Both the position numbers and the translations under genes were made by a program. From positions 1 through 5,973 of the forward strand of contig VBBH01000095.1 of NCBI GenBank assembly GCA_005888695.1: DNA of 5,973 bases, read 5' to 3'. The stretch is from Candidatus Bathyarchaeota archaeon (GTDB taxonomy: Archaea; Thermoproteota; Bathyarchaeia; 40CM-2-53-6). Below are positions 1 through 5,880 of the stretch, in pieces. The notes below the pieces were generated by a model. The model had not been told where the DNA came from. It did no database searches and saw nothing but the letters and a program-made list of their open reading frames with translations. Numbering within the stretch: the first letter of the stretch is position 1; every line of letters starts with the position of its first letter.

Positions 1-858
1 ACGACCGCAAAATACTCCTCCCGCATCTATGGGACCATTGCAAAATGCACACTTCAGGAAGTCTACCCCAAGCTTTTGGCTCTCCGCCGGTTGTTGCTTA
101 TCGTATCTCCTCGCTACAAGCAAAGCTCCTTCCATCAAGAGGATTATGGGCGTGAATAATAGGATGTCCGAAACCGGGTTCCCATCTGGTGTAACAACCC
201 CAGTGAGTACGTAGACAGCGATATAGAGATAGAGCCTATTCTTCGTGAAGAGCTTCGTACTGACAATGTTGAACTTGACAAGCAGGACTAGGAAAACTGG
301 CAAGGTGAATGCCAGACCTGATGCTACTGTCGTGAAGAATACTAGGTTGTAAAAATCGTCGATCCTTATCAGCGAGATCGCACCAGTGAATCCGAAGAAG
401 TATAGAGAACTCCAGACAACCAATGGTGTCATCACAAAGAATCCGAACAGGGTGCCCGCCAAGAATAGCATTGAGAATCCCAATACGAAAGGTGAAGCAG
501 ACCTTCTCTCACTATGGGTTAGGGCTGGATTCACAAACTTGTAGACCTCGTAAGCCAAAACGGGGACCGTCACAATGAATCCGAAGACGGCAGATGCGAC
601 AAAATAGAGCATTATCGGCGCCGTGAAACTTCCAGCAATTAGCTGGACATTTGGAGGGAGTATTCGAGTCCTAATTGCTTGAAGAACGTCTGAAATGAAT
701 GGTCGGTACAAGCCAAGCGGGTTGGCAAGGAATGACGTGTCGCCGGGAGCCATGAGGAAGAAGGTTGTAGCAATAATGAATGCGGTGACCCATACTCTGA
801 CCCTCCTAGAAAGTTCGGCTATGTGATCCCATAAGGGGACGGCTTGCTTTTCCTGCAA
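1..858 (-). CDS. tatC: Sec-independent protein translocase TatC, 3'-partial, with a possible C-terminal zinc ribbon
   Basis: TatC is the multispanning receptor of the twin-arginine translocase, which exports folded proteins carrying an RR signal peptide across the cytoplasmic membrane. The frame stays open for 286 codons to the window edge with no stop seen. Visible features are the N-terminal WDHIAELSRRV (family HxxELRxR motif, about residues 10-20), six hydrophobic segments (about 23-38, 78-100, 123-147, 172-194, 209-222, 229-250), the YEVYKFVNPAL motif after segment 2, and VTPDGNPVSDILLFTP between segments 5 and 6. After the last segment comes a polar linker (about 250-266) and then a CxxC pair (Cys270, Cys273) with Cys284 in an FCGR context, which resembles a zinc ribbon cut by the window edge; ordinary TatC lacks this. 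The start is TTG: the in-frame stop of tatA lies only 24 bases upstream, and TTG is the only usual start codon before residue 36. No clear ribosome-binding site is seen. It probably lies in one operon with tatA. The family call is firm; the ribbon is inferred. Confidence 0.93.
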   Translation of the reverse strand, partial: MQEKQAVPLWDHIAELSRRVRVWVTAFIIATTFFLMAPGDTSFLANPLGLYRPFISDVLQAIRTRILPPNVQLIAGSFTAPIMLYFVASAVFGFIVTVPVLAYEVYKFVNPALTHSERRSASPFVLGFSMLFLAGTLFGFFVMTPLVVWSSLYFFGFTGAISLIRIDDFYNLVFFTTVASGLAFTLPVFLVLLVKFNIVSTKLFTKNRLYLYIAVYVLTGVVTPDGNPVSDILLFTPIILLMEGALLVARRYDKQQPAESQKLGVDFLKCAFCNGPIDAGGVFCGR

Positions 859-882
859 AGGCGGGCAGAGTCTTTGACGAGA

Positions 883-1176
883 CTAGTTCTTTGGTTGGGC
901 GGCCTTGACTATGTCGTCCTGAATCTCTTGTCTAGTCTTTCCCTGAGTGTTTATGCCTAGCCGCTGCGCAACGTCAAGCAGGGGGTCCGAGGATGCAACA
1001 TCTGTTCTGCCTGCGGTAGGAGGTCGGATGAATCCTCTTGATGCCTCGTCAAACTCTCTTCTTGCCGAGCCAAGAGATCTGGCGAGGTCCGGAATCTTCT
1101 GTGGACCCCAGATTAGTACGACTACCAGCACGCCTACAGCCAGAATGGTTGTCCAGTCCAAGGGTAAATCCAGCAC
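883..1176 (-). CDS. tatA: Sec-independent protein translocase TatA/TatE-type subunit
   Basis: TatA oligomerises to form the conduit of the twin-arginine export system and works with TatC, encoded 24 bases downstream on the same strand. From the proposed GTG start the protein is 97 residues: one membrane helix (about 9-23, ILAVGVLVVVLIW), the hinge and amphipathic helix GPQKIPDLARSLG and following (about 24-45, with the conserved GP and a basic/acidic face), then a polar tail. The tail ends in a small DPLLDVAQRLGINTQGKT-type segment (about 64-95) predicted to be helical; similar LGI-x-T-x-GKT tails occur, to my knowledge, on other archaeal TatA proteins. The frame is open upstream to an ATG at 1404, but that extension would put a long polar stretch before the membrane helix and overlap etfB, so I reject it. 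ATG at 1260 is a weaker alternative. A TATA-like box sits about 25 bases before the GTG, consistent with a leaderless or short-leader transcript. Confidence 0.88.
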   Translation of the reverse strand: MLDLPLDWTTILAVGVLVVVLIWGPQKIPDLARSLGSARREFDEASRGFIRPPTAGRTDVASSDPLLDVAQRLGINTQGKTRQEIQDDIVKAAQPKN

Positions 1177-1297
1177 TCTCGACAGCTTTCCTTCAGTATA
1201 ATCTTTTTCCCAAATTCCTTCTCGTGGAACCTGCCCAATATTCGAGGAAACCTTATTCATCGGCCCGTTTTTCGCGGAAGAGTCAGGGCACAGGAAA
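1177..1297. promoter_or_regulatory. Divergent intergenic region between tatA and etfB
   Basis: These 121 bases separate the divergent starts of tatA (minus) and etfB (plus) and must hold both promoters. AT-rich candidates for the etfB side are CCTTATTCAT at 1251-1260 and GTTTTTC at 1267-1273; the second lies about 28 bases before the CTG proposed as the etfB start. Neither is a strong consensus TATA box. A weak purine run, AGGGCACAGGAAA (1285-1297), directly precedes the CTG. I see no clear operator palindrome. Confidence 0.4.
1197..1208 (-). promoter_or_regulatory. Possible archaeal TATA box for tatAC
   Basis: On the minus strand this reads AAAAAGATTATA, an AT-rich box centred about 25 bases upstream of the proposed GTG start of tatA. 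That is the usual archaeal spacing between TATA box and transcription start, and would give a nearly leaderless message. It supports the GTG over the upstream ATG. Position and composition only; low certainty. Confidence 0.33.
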
Positions 1298-2047
1298 CTG
1301 AAGATAGTCGTATGCATCCGTTGCGTCCCAGACACCGCTACACGGATCAAGATCGCCCCCGACAACAAGTCGATCGAGATGACGGATGTCGAATACGTCA
1401 TCAATCCATACGAAGAATACGCGCTAGAGCAAGGCGTCCAATTGAAGGAAAAGTACGGTGGCGAAGTAACGGTGCTTACGCTTGGACCCGAAAAGTCGAC
1501 TCAGATGATCCAGAAAGCCCTAGCATTGGGGGCTGACAACGCCATTCATCTCAGGACTGCTAGTTTTCCGGACGATCCAAGTGCCGTCGCCAGAGCACTC
1601 GCAGCAGAACTGAAGGATCGCCAGTTCGACGTGCTGCTGTTCGGAAAGAAGGGTGTCGATGATGACAATCACCAAGTCGGCGAAATGGTGTCCGAACTAC
1701 TCGGAATCCCCTGCGCCACCCAAATTGTCAAGCTCGATATCAAAGATGGTAATGCCGTTGCGGTCCGTGAAGTCGAGGGCGGTTCAATTACCATAGAGAC
1801 TAGCCTGCCCGCTGCCTTTACCGGCGAAAAGGATCTCACAGTTCCAAGATACGCGTCCCTGCGAGAACTTGTGGCAGCACGGAAGAAACCTATCACGGTT
1901 AAAGAACCAAAATCATTTCCCGCCCTTCTCGAAACGGTCTCGATGCAATATCCTCCACCTAGACCCCAGGGTCGGATAATCGGCAAGGGTCCTGGGGCGG
2001 TACCTGAATTGATCAGGGTGTTGCATGAAGAGGCCAAGGTGATCTAG
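1298..2047 (+). CDS. etfB: Electron transfer flavoprotein beta subunit (EtfB/FixA) with CTG start
   Basis: EtfB pairs with EtfA as a cytoplasmic flavoprotein that takes electrons from dehydrogenases (or NADH) and hands them to a quinone reductase, here probably FixC/FixX. Read from CTG the protein is 249 residues, normal for the family. It starts with LKIVVCIRCVPDTATRIKI, the expected first strand, then NPYEEYALE (36-44), a nucleotide-binding loop DDDNHQVG (121-128), VREVEGG (156-162), and the signature LPAAFTGEKDL...PRYASL (170-188). The first ATG (1379) would delete residues 1-27, which are clearly homologous, and no ATG, GTG or TTG occurs in frame between the stop at 1199 and 1379; hence CTG. 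The DDDxxQxG loop resembles ordinary AMP-binding ETFs rather than the GDTAQVG form of well-known bifurcating EtfBs. etfA follows after 5 bases, so the two are co-transcribed. The family call is firm; the exact start is less so. Confidence 0.93.
   Translation: MKIVVCIRCVPDTATRIKIAPDNKSIEMTDVEYVINPYEEYALEQGVQLKEKYGGEVTVLTLGPEKSTQMIQKALALGADNAIHLRTASFPDDPSAVARALAAELKDRQFDVLLFGKKGVDDDNHQVGEMVSELLGIPCATQIVKLDIKDGNAVAVREVEGGSITIETSLPAAFTGEKDLTVPRYASLRELVAARKKPITVKEPKSFPALLETVSMQYPPPRPQGRIIGKGPGAVPELIRVLHEEAKVI
2037..2044 (+). promoter_or_regulatory. Strong ribosome-binding site for etfA
   Basis: AGGTGATC, located inside the last codons of etfB, matches the complement of the conserved archaeal 16S 3' end (GATCACCTCC) over eight bases and ends 8 bases before the etfA ATG. 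It fixes the etfA start and indicates that etfA is translated from an internal position of an etfBA message. It contrasts with the other genes in the window, which show weak or no such site. Confidence 0.72.
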
Positions 2048-2052
2048 GCACT

Positions 2053-3036
2053 ATGGTCCGAAGTCCGGTCCTCGTGTTCTCAGAAACATTCGGACAAGAT
2101 TTCCGGAGGGCATCCCTCGAAGCAGTGACTGAAGGAAAAAGGATCGCAGGACTGCTCAGCACAAGCCTCGTAGCCGTGGCAATTGGCTATGGAATCAAAG
2201 AAAAAACAAGCCACCTGGGAAAGTACGGCGCCGACAAGGTACTAGTTGTCGATAATCCCGATCTCAAGACTTACCATCCAGACTACTATCGAGCGATTGG
2301 GCTGGAAGCCGTTCGCAAAACCAATCCGGGCATCGTCCTCATGCCCGCCACCTCATCCGGCAAAGACCTCGCTCCAAGGCTCGCAATTCAGTTGAACACT
2401 GTTGTTGCTACTGAATCAACCAAACTAGACATCGAGGGCGACAGAGTCGTCGCGACGAGACCAGTCTACGCGGGCAAGGCGTTTCTACGCGTCACAATGA
2501 ATAGTACCCCGTTCATGGCTACGCTTAGGCCAAACGCATTCAATGCCAAAGAGGCCCCCTCTCAGAAAACCCCACAGGTCGAAGAACTGCAATTCAACAA
2601 GCCACAGTCCCGAATGACAGTACACGAATATCATGCACATGCTGGAAAAAAGATGGATCTGACCGAGGCAAGTGTAATCGTCTCAGGAGGGAGAGGGATG
2701 GGCGGACCGGAGAATTACAAGATCCTCGAGGAGCTTGCCGAGACATTGGGTGGCGTTGTTGGTGCATCCAGGGCCTCGGTGGATGCGGGATGGCGTCCCC
2801 ATTCCGATCAGGTGGGACAGACAGGACGGACGGTCTCGCCTACTCTCTATATCGCGTGTGGAATATCCGGCGCTATCCAGCATCGGGTGGGAATGATCAA
2901 CTCGAAGGTCATCGTGGCAATCAACAAGGACCCGGATGCACCCATCTTCGGCTTCGCGGATTATGGAGTCGTAGGGGACGTCTTCCAAGTTGTGCCTGCC
3001 TTGACGAACGAGCTCAAGAAATATCTCGGGAAATAG
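2053..3036 (+). CDS. etfA: Electron transfer flavoprotein alpha subunit (EtfA/FixB)
   Basis: EtfA carries the FAD that shuttles electrons between EtfB and the quinone-reducing partner. The 327-residue length is typical. The N-terminal domain (about 1-190) has the conserved ATSSGKDLAPRLA stretch (99-111). The C-terminal FAD domain is almost textbook: SGGRGMGGPENY (211-222), LGGVVGASRASVDAGW (232-247, with the flavin-contacting Arg240), QVGQTGRTVSPTLYIACGISGAIQH (253-277, ending in the flavin-near His277), and INKDPDAPIFGFADYGVVGD (290-309). ATG is chosen because an eight-base ribosome-binding site lies 8 bases upstream. It starts 5 bases after the etfB stop. In most fix loci fixC follows directly; here three unrelated genes come first. 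Confidence 0.97.
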   Translation: MVRSPVLVFSETFGQDFRRASLEAVTEGKRIAGLLSTSLVAVAIGYGIKEKTSHLGKYGADKVLVVDNPDLKTYHPDYYRAIGLEAVRKTNPGIVLMPATSSGKDLAPRLAIQLNTVVATESTKLDIEGDRVVATRPVYAGKAFLRVTMNSTPFMATLRPNAFNAKEAPSQKTPQVEELQFNKPQSRMTVHEYHAHAGKKMDLTEASVIVSGGRGMGGPENYKILEELAETLGGVVGASRASVDAGWRPHSDQVGQTGRTVSPTLYIACGISGAIQHRVGMINSKVIVAINKDPDAPIFGFADYGVVGDVFQVVPALTNELKKYLGK

Positions 3037-3066
3037 CAATGAAGAATTCTCGATATCGCATATTAG

Positions 3067-3075
3067 TCTTAAATC
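3067..3075 (+). promoter_or_regulatory. Possible TATA box for the cupin-PIN-HTH genes
   Basis: TCTTAAATC lies in the 67-base gap after etfA, centred about 33 bases before the TTG start of the cupin. The spacing suits a short-leader archaeal transcript and suggests that the three middle genes can be expressed separately from etfBA. This is a sequence-only guess; read-through from etfBA is equally possible. Confidence 0.3.
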
Positions 3076-3103
3076 CCAGTAGTTCCGATCCCGATTTGCA
3101 CCT

Positions 3104-3433
3104 TTGATCGTCAAACGCGTTGCTGAGGTAGTCCCCGAGAAAGTTGGAGACTTCAAGCGTTGGCATCTCTCCCGAGCTGAATCTGGCCACCAATTAGCAG
3201 TAAGATACGTTGAATGCACGGGGATCGTCCCACCTCATGAGCATGCAGTGGAGGAAACGTTGTACTATATTTCCGGCAGAGGGCTTGCACGGATAGACGA
3301 TCGACAAGTTGCTGTCGCACCCGGAACAATGCTGGTTATCCCACCAGGTGCCGTTCACAGCTCGATACGAGAGGGCATCGAGCCCCTGCGGTACCTGGCA
3401 ATATTCATAGGCAATCCAGACTTCCGGTTGTAA
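3104..3433 (+). CDS. Small single-domain cupin protein
   Basis: This is a 109-residue single-domain cupin (double-stranded beta-helix barrel), probably metal-binding. Cupin motif 1 is complete: G40, then HEH (His45, His47), Glu51 and Gly58, matching G-x4-HxH-x3-E-x6-G (one residue shorter than the classic spacing after Gly). Motif 2 is G74-x5-P80-x-G82-x2-H85; the usual final Asn is absent. The three His and one Glu could ligate Fe, Mn, Ni or Zn. Substrate and reaction cannot be told from sequence; small cupins include dioxygenases, isomerases and sensory domains, and nothing here selects among them. The start is TTG, as no ATG occurs in frame before Met76; homologues of about 110 residues fit. 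The next gene begins one base after the stop, so the two are almost surely co-transcribed. Confidence 0.87.
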   Translation: MIVKRVAEVVPEKVGDFKRWHLSRAESGHQLAVRYVECTGIVPPHEHAVEETLYYISGRGLARIDDRQVAVAPGTMLVIPPGAVHSSIREGIEPLRYLAIFIGNPDFRL

Positions 3434-3434
3434 A

Positions 3435-3722
3435 ATGAGCAACAACGCCCCTGCATATCATAGGCCCGTACTTCTTCTGGACGAGGGACTGCCCTATGGC
3501 TTGGATCGATTTCTGAAAGATGAAGGCTGGGATACGGAGAAGGTCCCACCAGGGACTGATGATACAGAGATATTGAAGCTCGCTAAGGAACGAGGGTTAG
3601 TTGTAATAACTCAGGATAAACAGCTAGTGAGCAGATTGAGATTCCAAAGAGTAAAGTGTGTCGGGATCGGAGTAGAAGACATTCTGCCGGTCGTGCTCGA
3701 GAGACTAAGGGACATCAAATAA
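3435..3722 (+). CDS. DUF5615-family PIN-like protein (putative nuclease/toxin)
   Basis: This 95-residue protein matches the pattern of DUF5615 (PIN-like/Mut7-C-like) proteins: an N-terminal strand ending LLLDEGLP (13-20, acidic Asp16 and Glu17), VPPGTDDTEILKLAKERG (37-54, Asp42, Asp43, Glu45), and VITQDKQL (57-64, Asp61). These acidic residues are placed where PIN-fold RNases hold their Mg or Mn ions, so RNA cleavage is a fair inference, though many members are uncharacterised. Such proteins are often encoded beside a small DNA-binding antitoxin (DUF433). The gene downstream has a helix-turn-helix-like start but is longer than a DUF433 antitoxin and I do not recognise it as one. The start codon is ATG one base after the cupin stop, with no evident ribosome-binding site. 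The C-terminal 20 residues are predicted helical. Confidence 0.82.
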   Translation: MSNNAPAYHRPVLLLDEGLPYGLDRFLKDEGWDTEKVPPGTDDTEILKLAKERGLVVITQDKQLVSRLRFQRVKCVGIGVEDILPVVLERLRDIK

Positions 3723-3727
3723 ATCAG

Positions 3728-4243
3728 ATGGTCCAATTGACAGACAACGAAGAATCAAACGAGGAATACCGAGCATACCTGGAAGAAGCATGCTTCCATC
3801 TACACAAGAAAGGTCTCAGCTTCGAGGAACTCTCGACGAAACTAGAGTTACAACCTGGCGAGGCTGAACAACTCTACCGATCCTACGAGAACAAGCTCAA
3901 AAACGGATCAGTTGTCGAGGACGTCATTGACAGCAGATTATGGGCCGACGTGCACGACGATGCGACCGGGAATGAGAAGATCACTTTTGCAAGAGACAAT
4001 GGATTCTATCACTGCAAAAGGTCGGATCTCGAAGAGATGGACAGTACAGCGCTAATGTCAATCTTTGAGACAAGCAAGAAATTCCTCGACTATGACATTT
4101 ACAAACGCTATTTGAACAGTAAACCACCAGTTGGATACGACCCCATGGCGCTTCAGAGACAAGTAAGCCGAGCAACGACACTCATTGAAGAGATTCTCAG
4201 GCAGAGATACGATCGAGAAAAGAACTCCAAGAAAGAGTCCTGA
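3728..4243 (+). CDS. Unrecognised protein with an N-terminal helix-turn-helix-like segment
   Basis: I do not recognise this 171-residue, highly charged, soluble protein. Residues about 13-58 (YRAYLEEACFHLHKKGLSFE, ELSTKLEL, then an EQLYRSYENKL helix) look like a helix-turn-helix of the sigma-region-4/MarR-like kind, with the GLS-x-EEL-x-x-KL-x-L turn typical of DNA-binding proteins. The middle (about 64-100) is polar with a single HC pair (His95-Cys96) and no metal-binding set. The C-terminal part (about 101-165) is predicted helical, ending in a long charged helix (residues 139-171) that could form a coiled coil. No signal peptide or membrane segment is seen. The ATG at 3728 is chosen because it starts 5 bases after the PIN-like gene; the open frame upstream (to 3656) overlaps that gene and gives an arginine-rich, unconserved-looking extension. 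Co-transcription suggests a regulatory or antitoxin-like partner role, but this is inference. Confidence 0.75.
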   Translation: MVQLTDNEESNEEYRAYLEEACFHLHKKGLSFEELSTKLELQPGEAEQLYRSYENKLKNGSVVEDVIDSRLWADVHDDATGNEKITFARDNGFYHCKRSDLEEMDSTALMSIFETSKKFLDYDIYKRYLNSKPPVGYDPMALQRQVSRATTLIEEILRQRYDREKNSKKES

Positions 4244-4250
4244 TCTGATC

Positions 4251-4266
4251 ATTAAAGCTGAATAAT
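4251..4266 (+). promoter_or_regulatory. Possible promoter element for fixCX
   Basis: ATTAAAG (4251-4257) and TGAATAAT (4259-4266) lie in the 57-base gap before fixC. Either could serve as a TATA box, placing transcription start about 15-25 bases before the fixC ATG. The gap is longer than those between the other plus-strand genes except the etfA-cupin gap, which suggests that fixCX can be transcribed on its own. Evidence is composition and spacing only. Confidence 0.28.
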
Positions 4267-4300
4267 CCATCATCCTCCGATGACAAAGAGCAAAAACTAG

Positions 4301-5581
4301 ATGTCCATGGAAGGGTTCGAGGTAGCAGTCGTTGGAGCCGGGCCAGCCGGCAGCGCGGCCGCCTTAACCCTCGCGAAGGAAGGCGTACAAGTCCTTCTTC
4401 TCGAACGAGGGAGTTTTCCCGGGTCGAAGAACGTCTTTGGGGGCAGAATCTACACCTACGCTTTGAAACGCCTGCTGGGTGATCGTTGGAAACAGGCTCC
4501 GATAGAACGGTTCATCAGGAAAGAAGGCATCACCTTCATGACGAACGAGAACAGCTTTACCGTCGAGTTCGAATCTAAAGAGACCCAAACAAGCTTCACA
4601 GCGATACGGGCCAGGTTCGACAAGTGGTTGGCCGAGGAGGCAGAGAAAGCCGGGGCTTCTCTGATCAATGATGTCCGAGTAGACGATCTAATGATGGACA
4701 ATGGCCAAGTCAAAGGCATCGTCGCCGGTCAGGACAAGATCCCGGCGGAGGCCGTTATAGCATGTGATGGGACGACAACAAACCTGGCTCGCAAGGCGGG
4801 TCTGATCACAATGCTGAATCCCGAGGAGATATCGATTGGCATGAAGGACGTCACGGAACTCCCGGCTGAGACGATAGAGGAGCGTTTGGGATTGGAGTCG
4901 GGTGAAGGGATGGCCCATGTCTATGCCGGCTACCCCACCAAGGGTCTCCGAGGTGGAGGATTCCTGTACACCAACAAGAATAGCCTAGCCTTAGGATTGG
5001 TGGTCGGTGGAGATGACGTCTCGCTCAAGGCAATACCCTCACACACATTGATGAACACGTTTCGGGAACATGCGCGTATCAAGAGGCTTGTTCGCGGCGG
5101 AAAAACGCTGGAATATGATGCTCACATGATCCCAGAAGCCGGACCTGGAATGATTAATCGACCGTTTACGGGAGGAATGTTGGTAGCAGGCGATGCTGCT
5201 GGTCACCTGTTGAATAATGGCTACACGTTCAGAGGCGTCGATATGGCGATCATGGCAGGCATAGCAGCCGCAGAAACCATTCTCGAGGCACGCAAGAAGA
5301 AAGACTATTCCGCAAACTCGCTCCGTTCTTACGCGAAGAGACTGAAGAGTGAGCCTTCATTGAAGGACATGTACACATTCAGCAAGGTTCCAAACTATTT
5401 GCGAAACAGACGGTTATACTCCGTCTATCCTGAACTTGTCTGTTCAGCGGCAGAAGCTGTCTATCGTGTAGATAGTAAGGGCAAGAGGAAGATATACAAG
5501 GAGTTGAGAGCTCAAACGAAGGGTAGAGTCTCGACTCTAACTCTGATACGTGATCTCTTGCGCGGAGCAAGGACGTTCTAA
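4301..5581 (+). CDS. fixC: FixC-type flavoprotein, ETF:quinone oxidoreductase family
   Basis: FixC is the FAD subunit that takes electrons from EtfAB and reduces quinone at the membrane surface; it corresponds to the main part of eukaryotic ETF-QO, with the ferredoxin part supplied separately by FixX. The 426-residue length is normal. Visible are the N-terminal Rossmann motif VGAGPAG (11-17) closed by LLLERG (32-37), the family SKNVFGGRIY (42-51), an AIRARFDKWL helix (101-110) typical of GR2-family flavoproteins, the GGGFLYTNKNSLALGLVV strand pair (218-235) near the quinone site, and the second FAD motif LVAGDAAG (294-301) followed by NGYTFRGVDMAIMAG (306-320). The C-terminal part (about 345-426) is basic and partly amphipathic, suitable for membrane contact. 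ATG at 4301 is used; ATG at 4307 is possible and no ribosome-binding site decides between them. fixX follows after 2 bases. Confidence 0.95.
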   Translation: MSMEGFEVAVVGAGPAGSAAALTLAKEGVQVLLLERGSFPGSKNVFGGRIYTYALKRLLGDRWKQAPIERFIRKEGITFMTNENSFTVEFESKETQTSFTAIRARFDKWLAEEAEKAGASLINDVRVDDLMMDNGQVKGIVAGQDKIPAEAVIACDGTTTNLARKAGLITMLNPEEISIGMKDVTELPAETIEERLGLESGEGMAHVYAGYPTKGLRGGGFLYTNKNSLALGLVVGGDDVSLKAIPSHTLMNTFREHARIKRLVRGGKTLEYDAHMIPEAGPGMINRPFTGGMLVAGDAAGHLLNNGYTFRGVDMAIMAGIAAAETILEARKKKDYSANSLRSYAKRLKSEPSLKDMYTFSKVPNYLRNRRLYSVYPELVCSAAEAVYRVDSKGKRKIYKELRAQTKGRVSTLTLIRDLLRGARTF

Positions 5582-5583
5582 TA

Positions 5584-5880
5584 ATGACTGAATCCGAGGA
5601 AAAATTATCTCTGGACAAACGACTAGGCACCCTATCTTTCAGCAAGGATCCTGAACCCTTTATCACGGTGGACACTGAGACTTGTTTCAAGTGTGAAAAG
5701 AAGCCATGCCTCTACATCTGCCCGGCCCAAGTGTATGTCTGGGAGGAGAAGCTGGTCTACAATACCGAGGGCTGCATGGAGACCGGCGCCTGTCTGATCG
5801 TCTGTCACAAACTCGGCGCCAAGGCGATACACTGGAAGTATCCATCCGGCGGGCACGGAGTAACTTTCACACAAGGATAG
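5584..5880 (+). CDS. fixX: FixX ferredoxin-like protein with one cluster cysteine replaced
   Basis: FixX is the iron-sulfur partner of FixC that relays electrons towards quinone. The 98-residue length, the CPAQVY segment (46-51) and the ending WKYPSGGHGV (84-93) are diagnostic. Cysteine motif 1 is complete, Cys34-x2-Cys37-x4-Cys42-x3-Cys46-Pro, as in two-cluster ferredoxins. Motif 2 is Cys64-x5-Cys70-x3-Cys74: the position that is normally the second Cys (CxECGxC in FixX) is Thr67, encoded ACC. By the usual two-cluster pairing, cluster I would have Cys34, 37, 42 and 74, and cluster II only Cys46, 64 and 70, suggesting a [3Fe-4S] or altered cluster. Cluster II is the one normally kept in FixX and ETF-QO, so this is odd. 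ATG lies 2 bases after the fixC stop, with an AGGA 10 bases upstream as a modest ribosome-binding site. Confidence 0.93.
   Translation: MTESEEKLSLDKRLGTLSFSKDPEPFITVDTETCFKCEKKPCLYICPAQVYVWEEKLVYNTEGCMETGACLIVCHKLGAKAIHWKYPSGGHGVTFTQG

Noticed and set aside
29..214. 61-residue plus-strand open frame at the left edge
   Set aside because: It lies antisense to tatC, whose membrane segments and motifs are clear.
1177..1404. N-terminal extension of TatA to the ATG at 1404
   Set aside because: It would put about 76 unconserved polar residues before the membrane helix and overlap the etfB coding start; TatA normally begins just before its helix.
3039..3107. 22-codon ORF (ATG at 3039) between etfA and the cupin
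   Set aside because: No ribosome-binding site, no recognisable sequence, overlaps the cupin start, and sits over a likely promoter.
2683..3219. 178-residue minus-strand open frame across etfA and the cupin
   Set aside because: It is antisense to two strongly supported genes and shows no family-like motifs.
5524..5539. Perfect inverted repeat TAGAGTC-TC-GACTCTA
   Set aside because: It lies inside the fixC reading frame, has no T-run after it, and a 7-base arm of this kind is likely by chance in about 6 kb.
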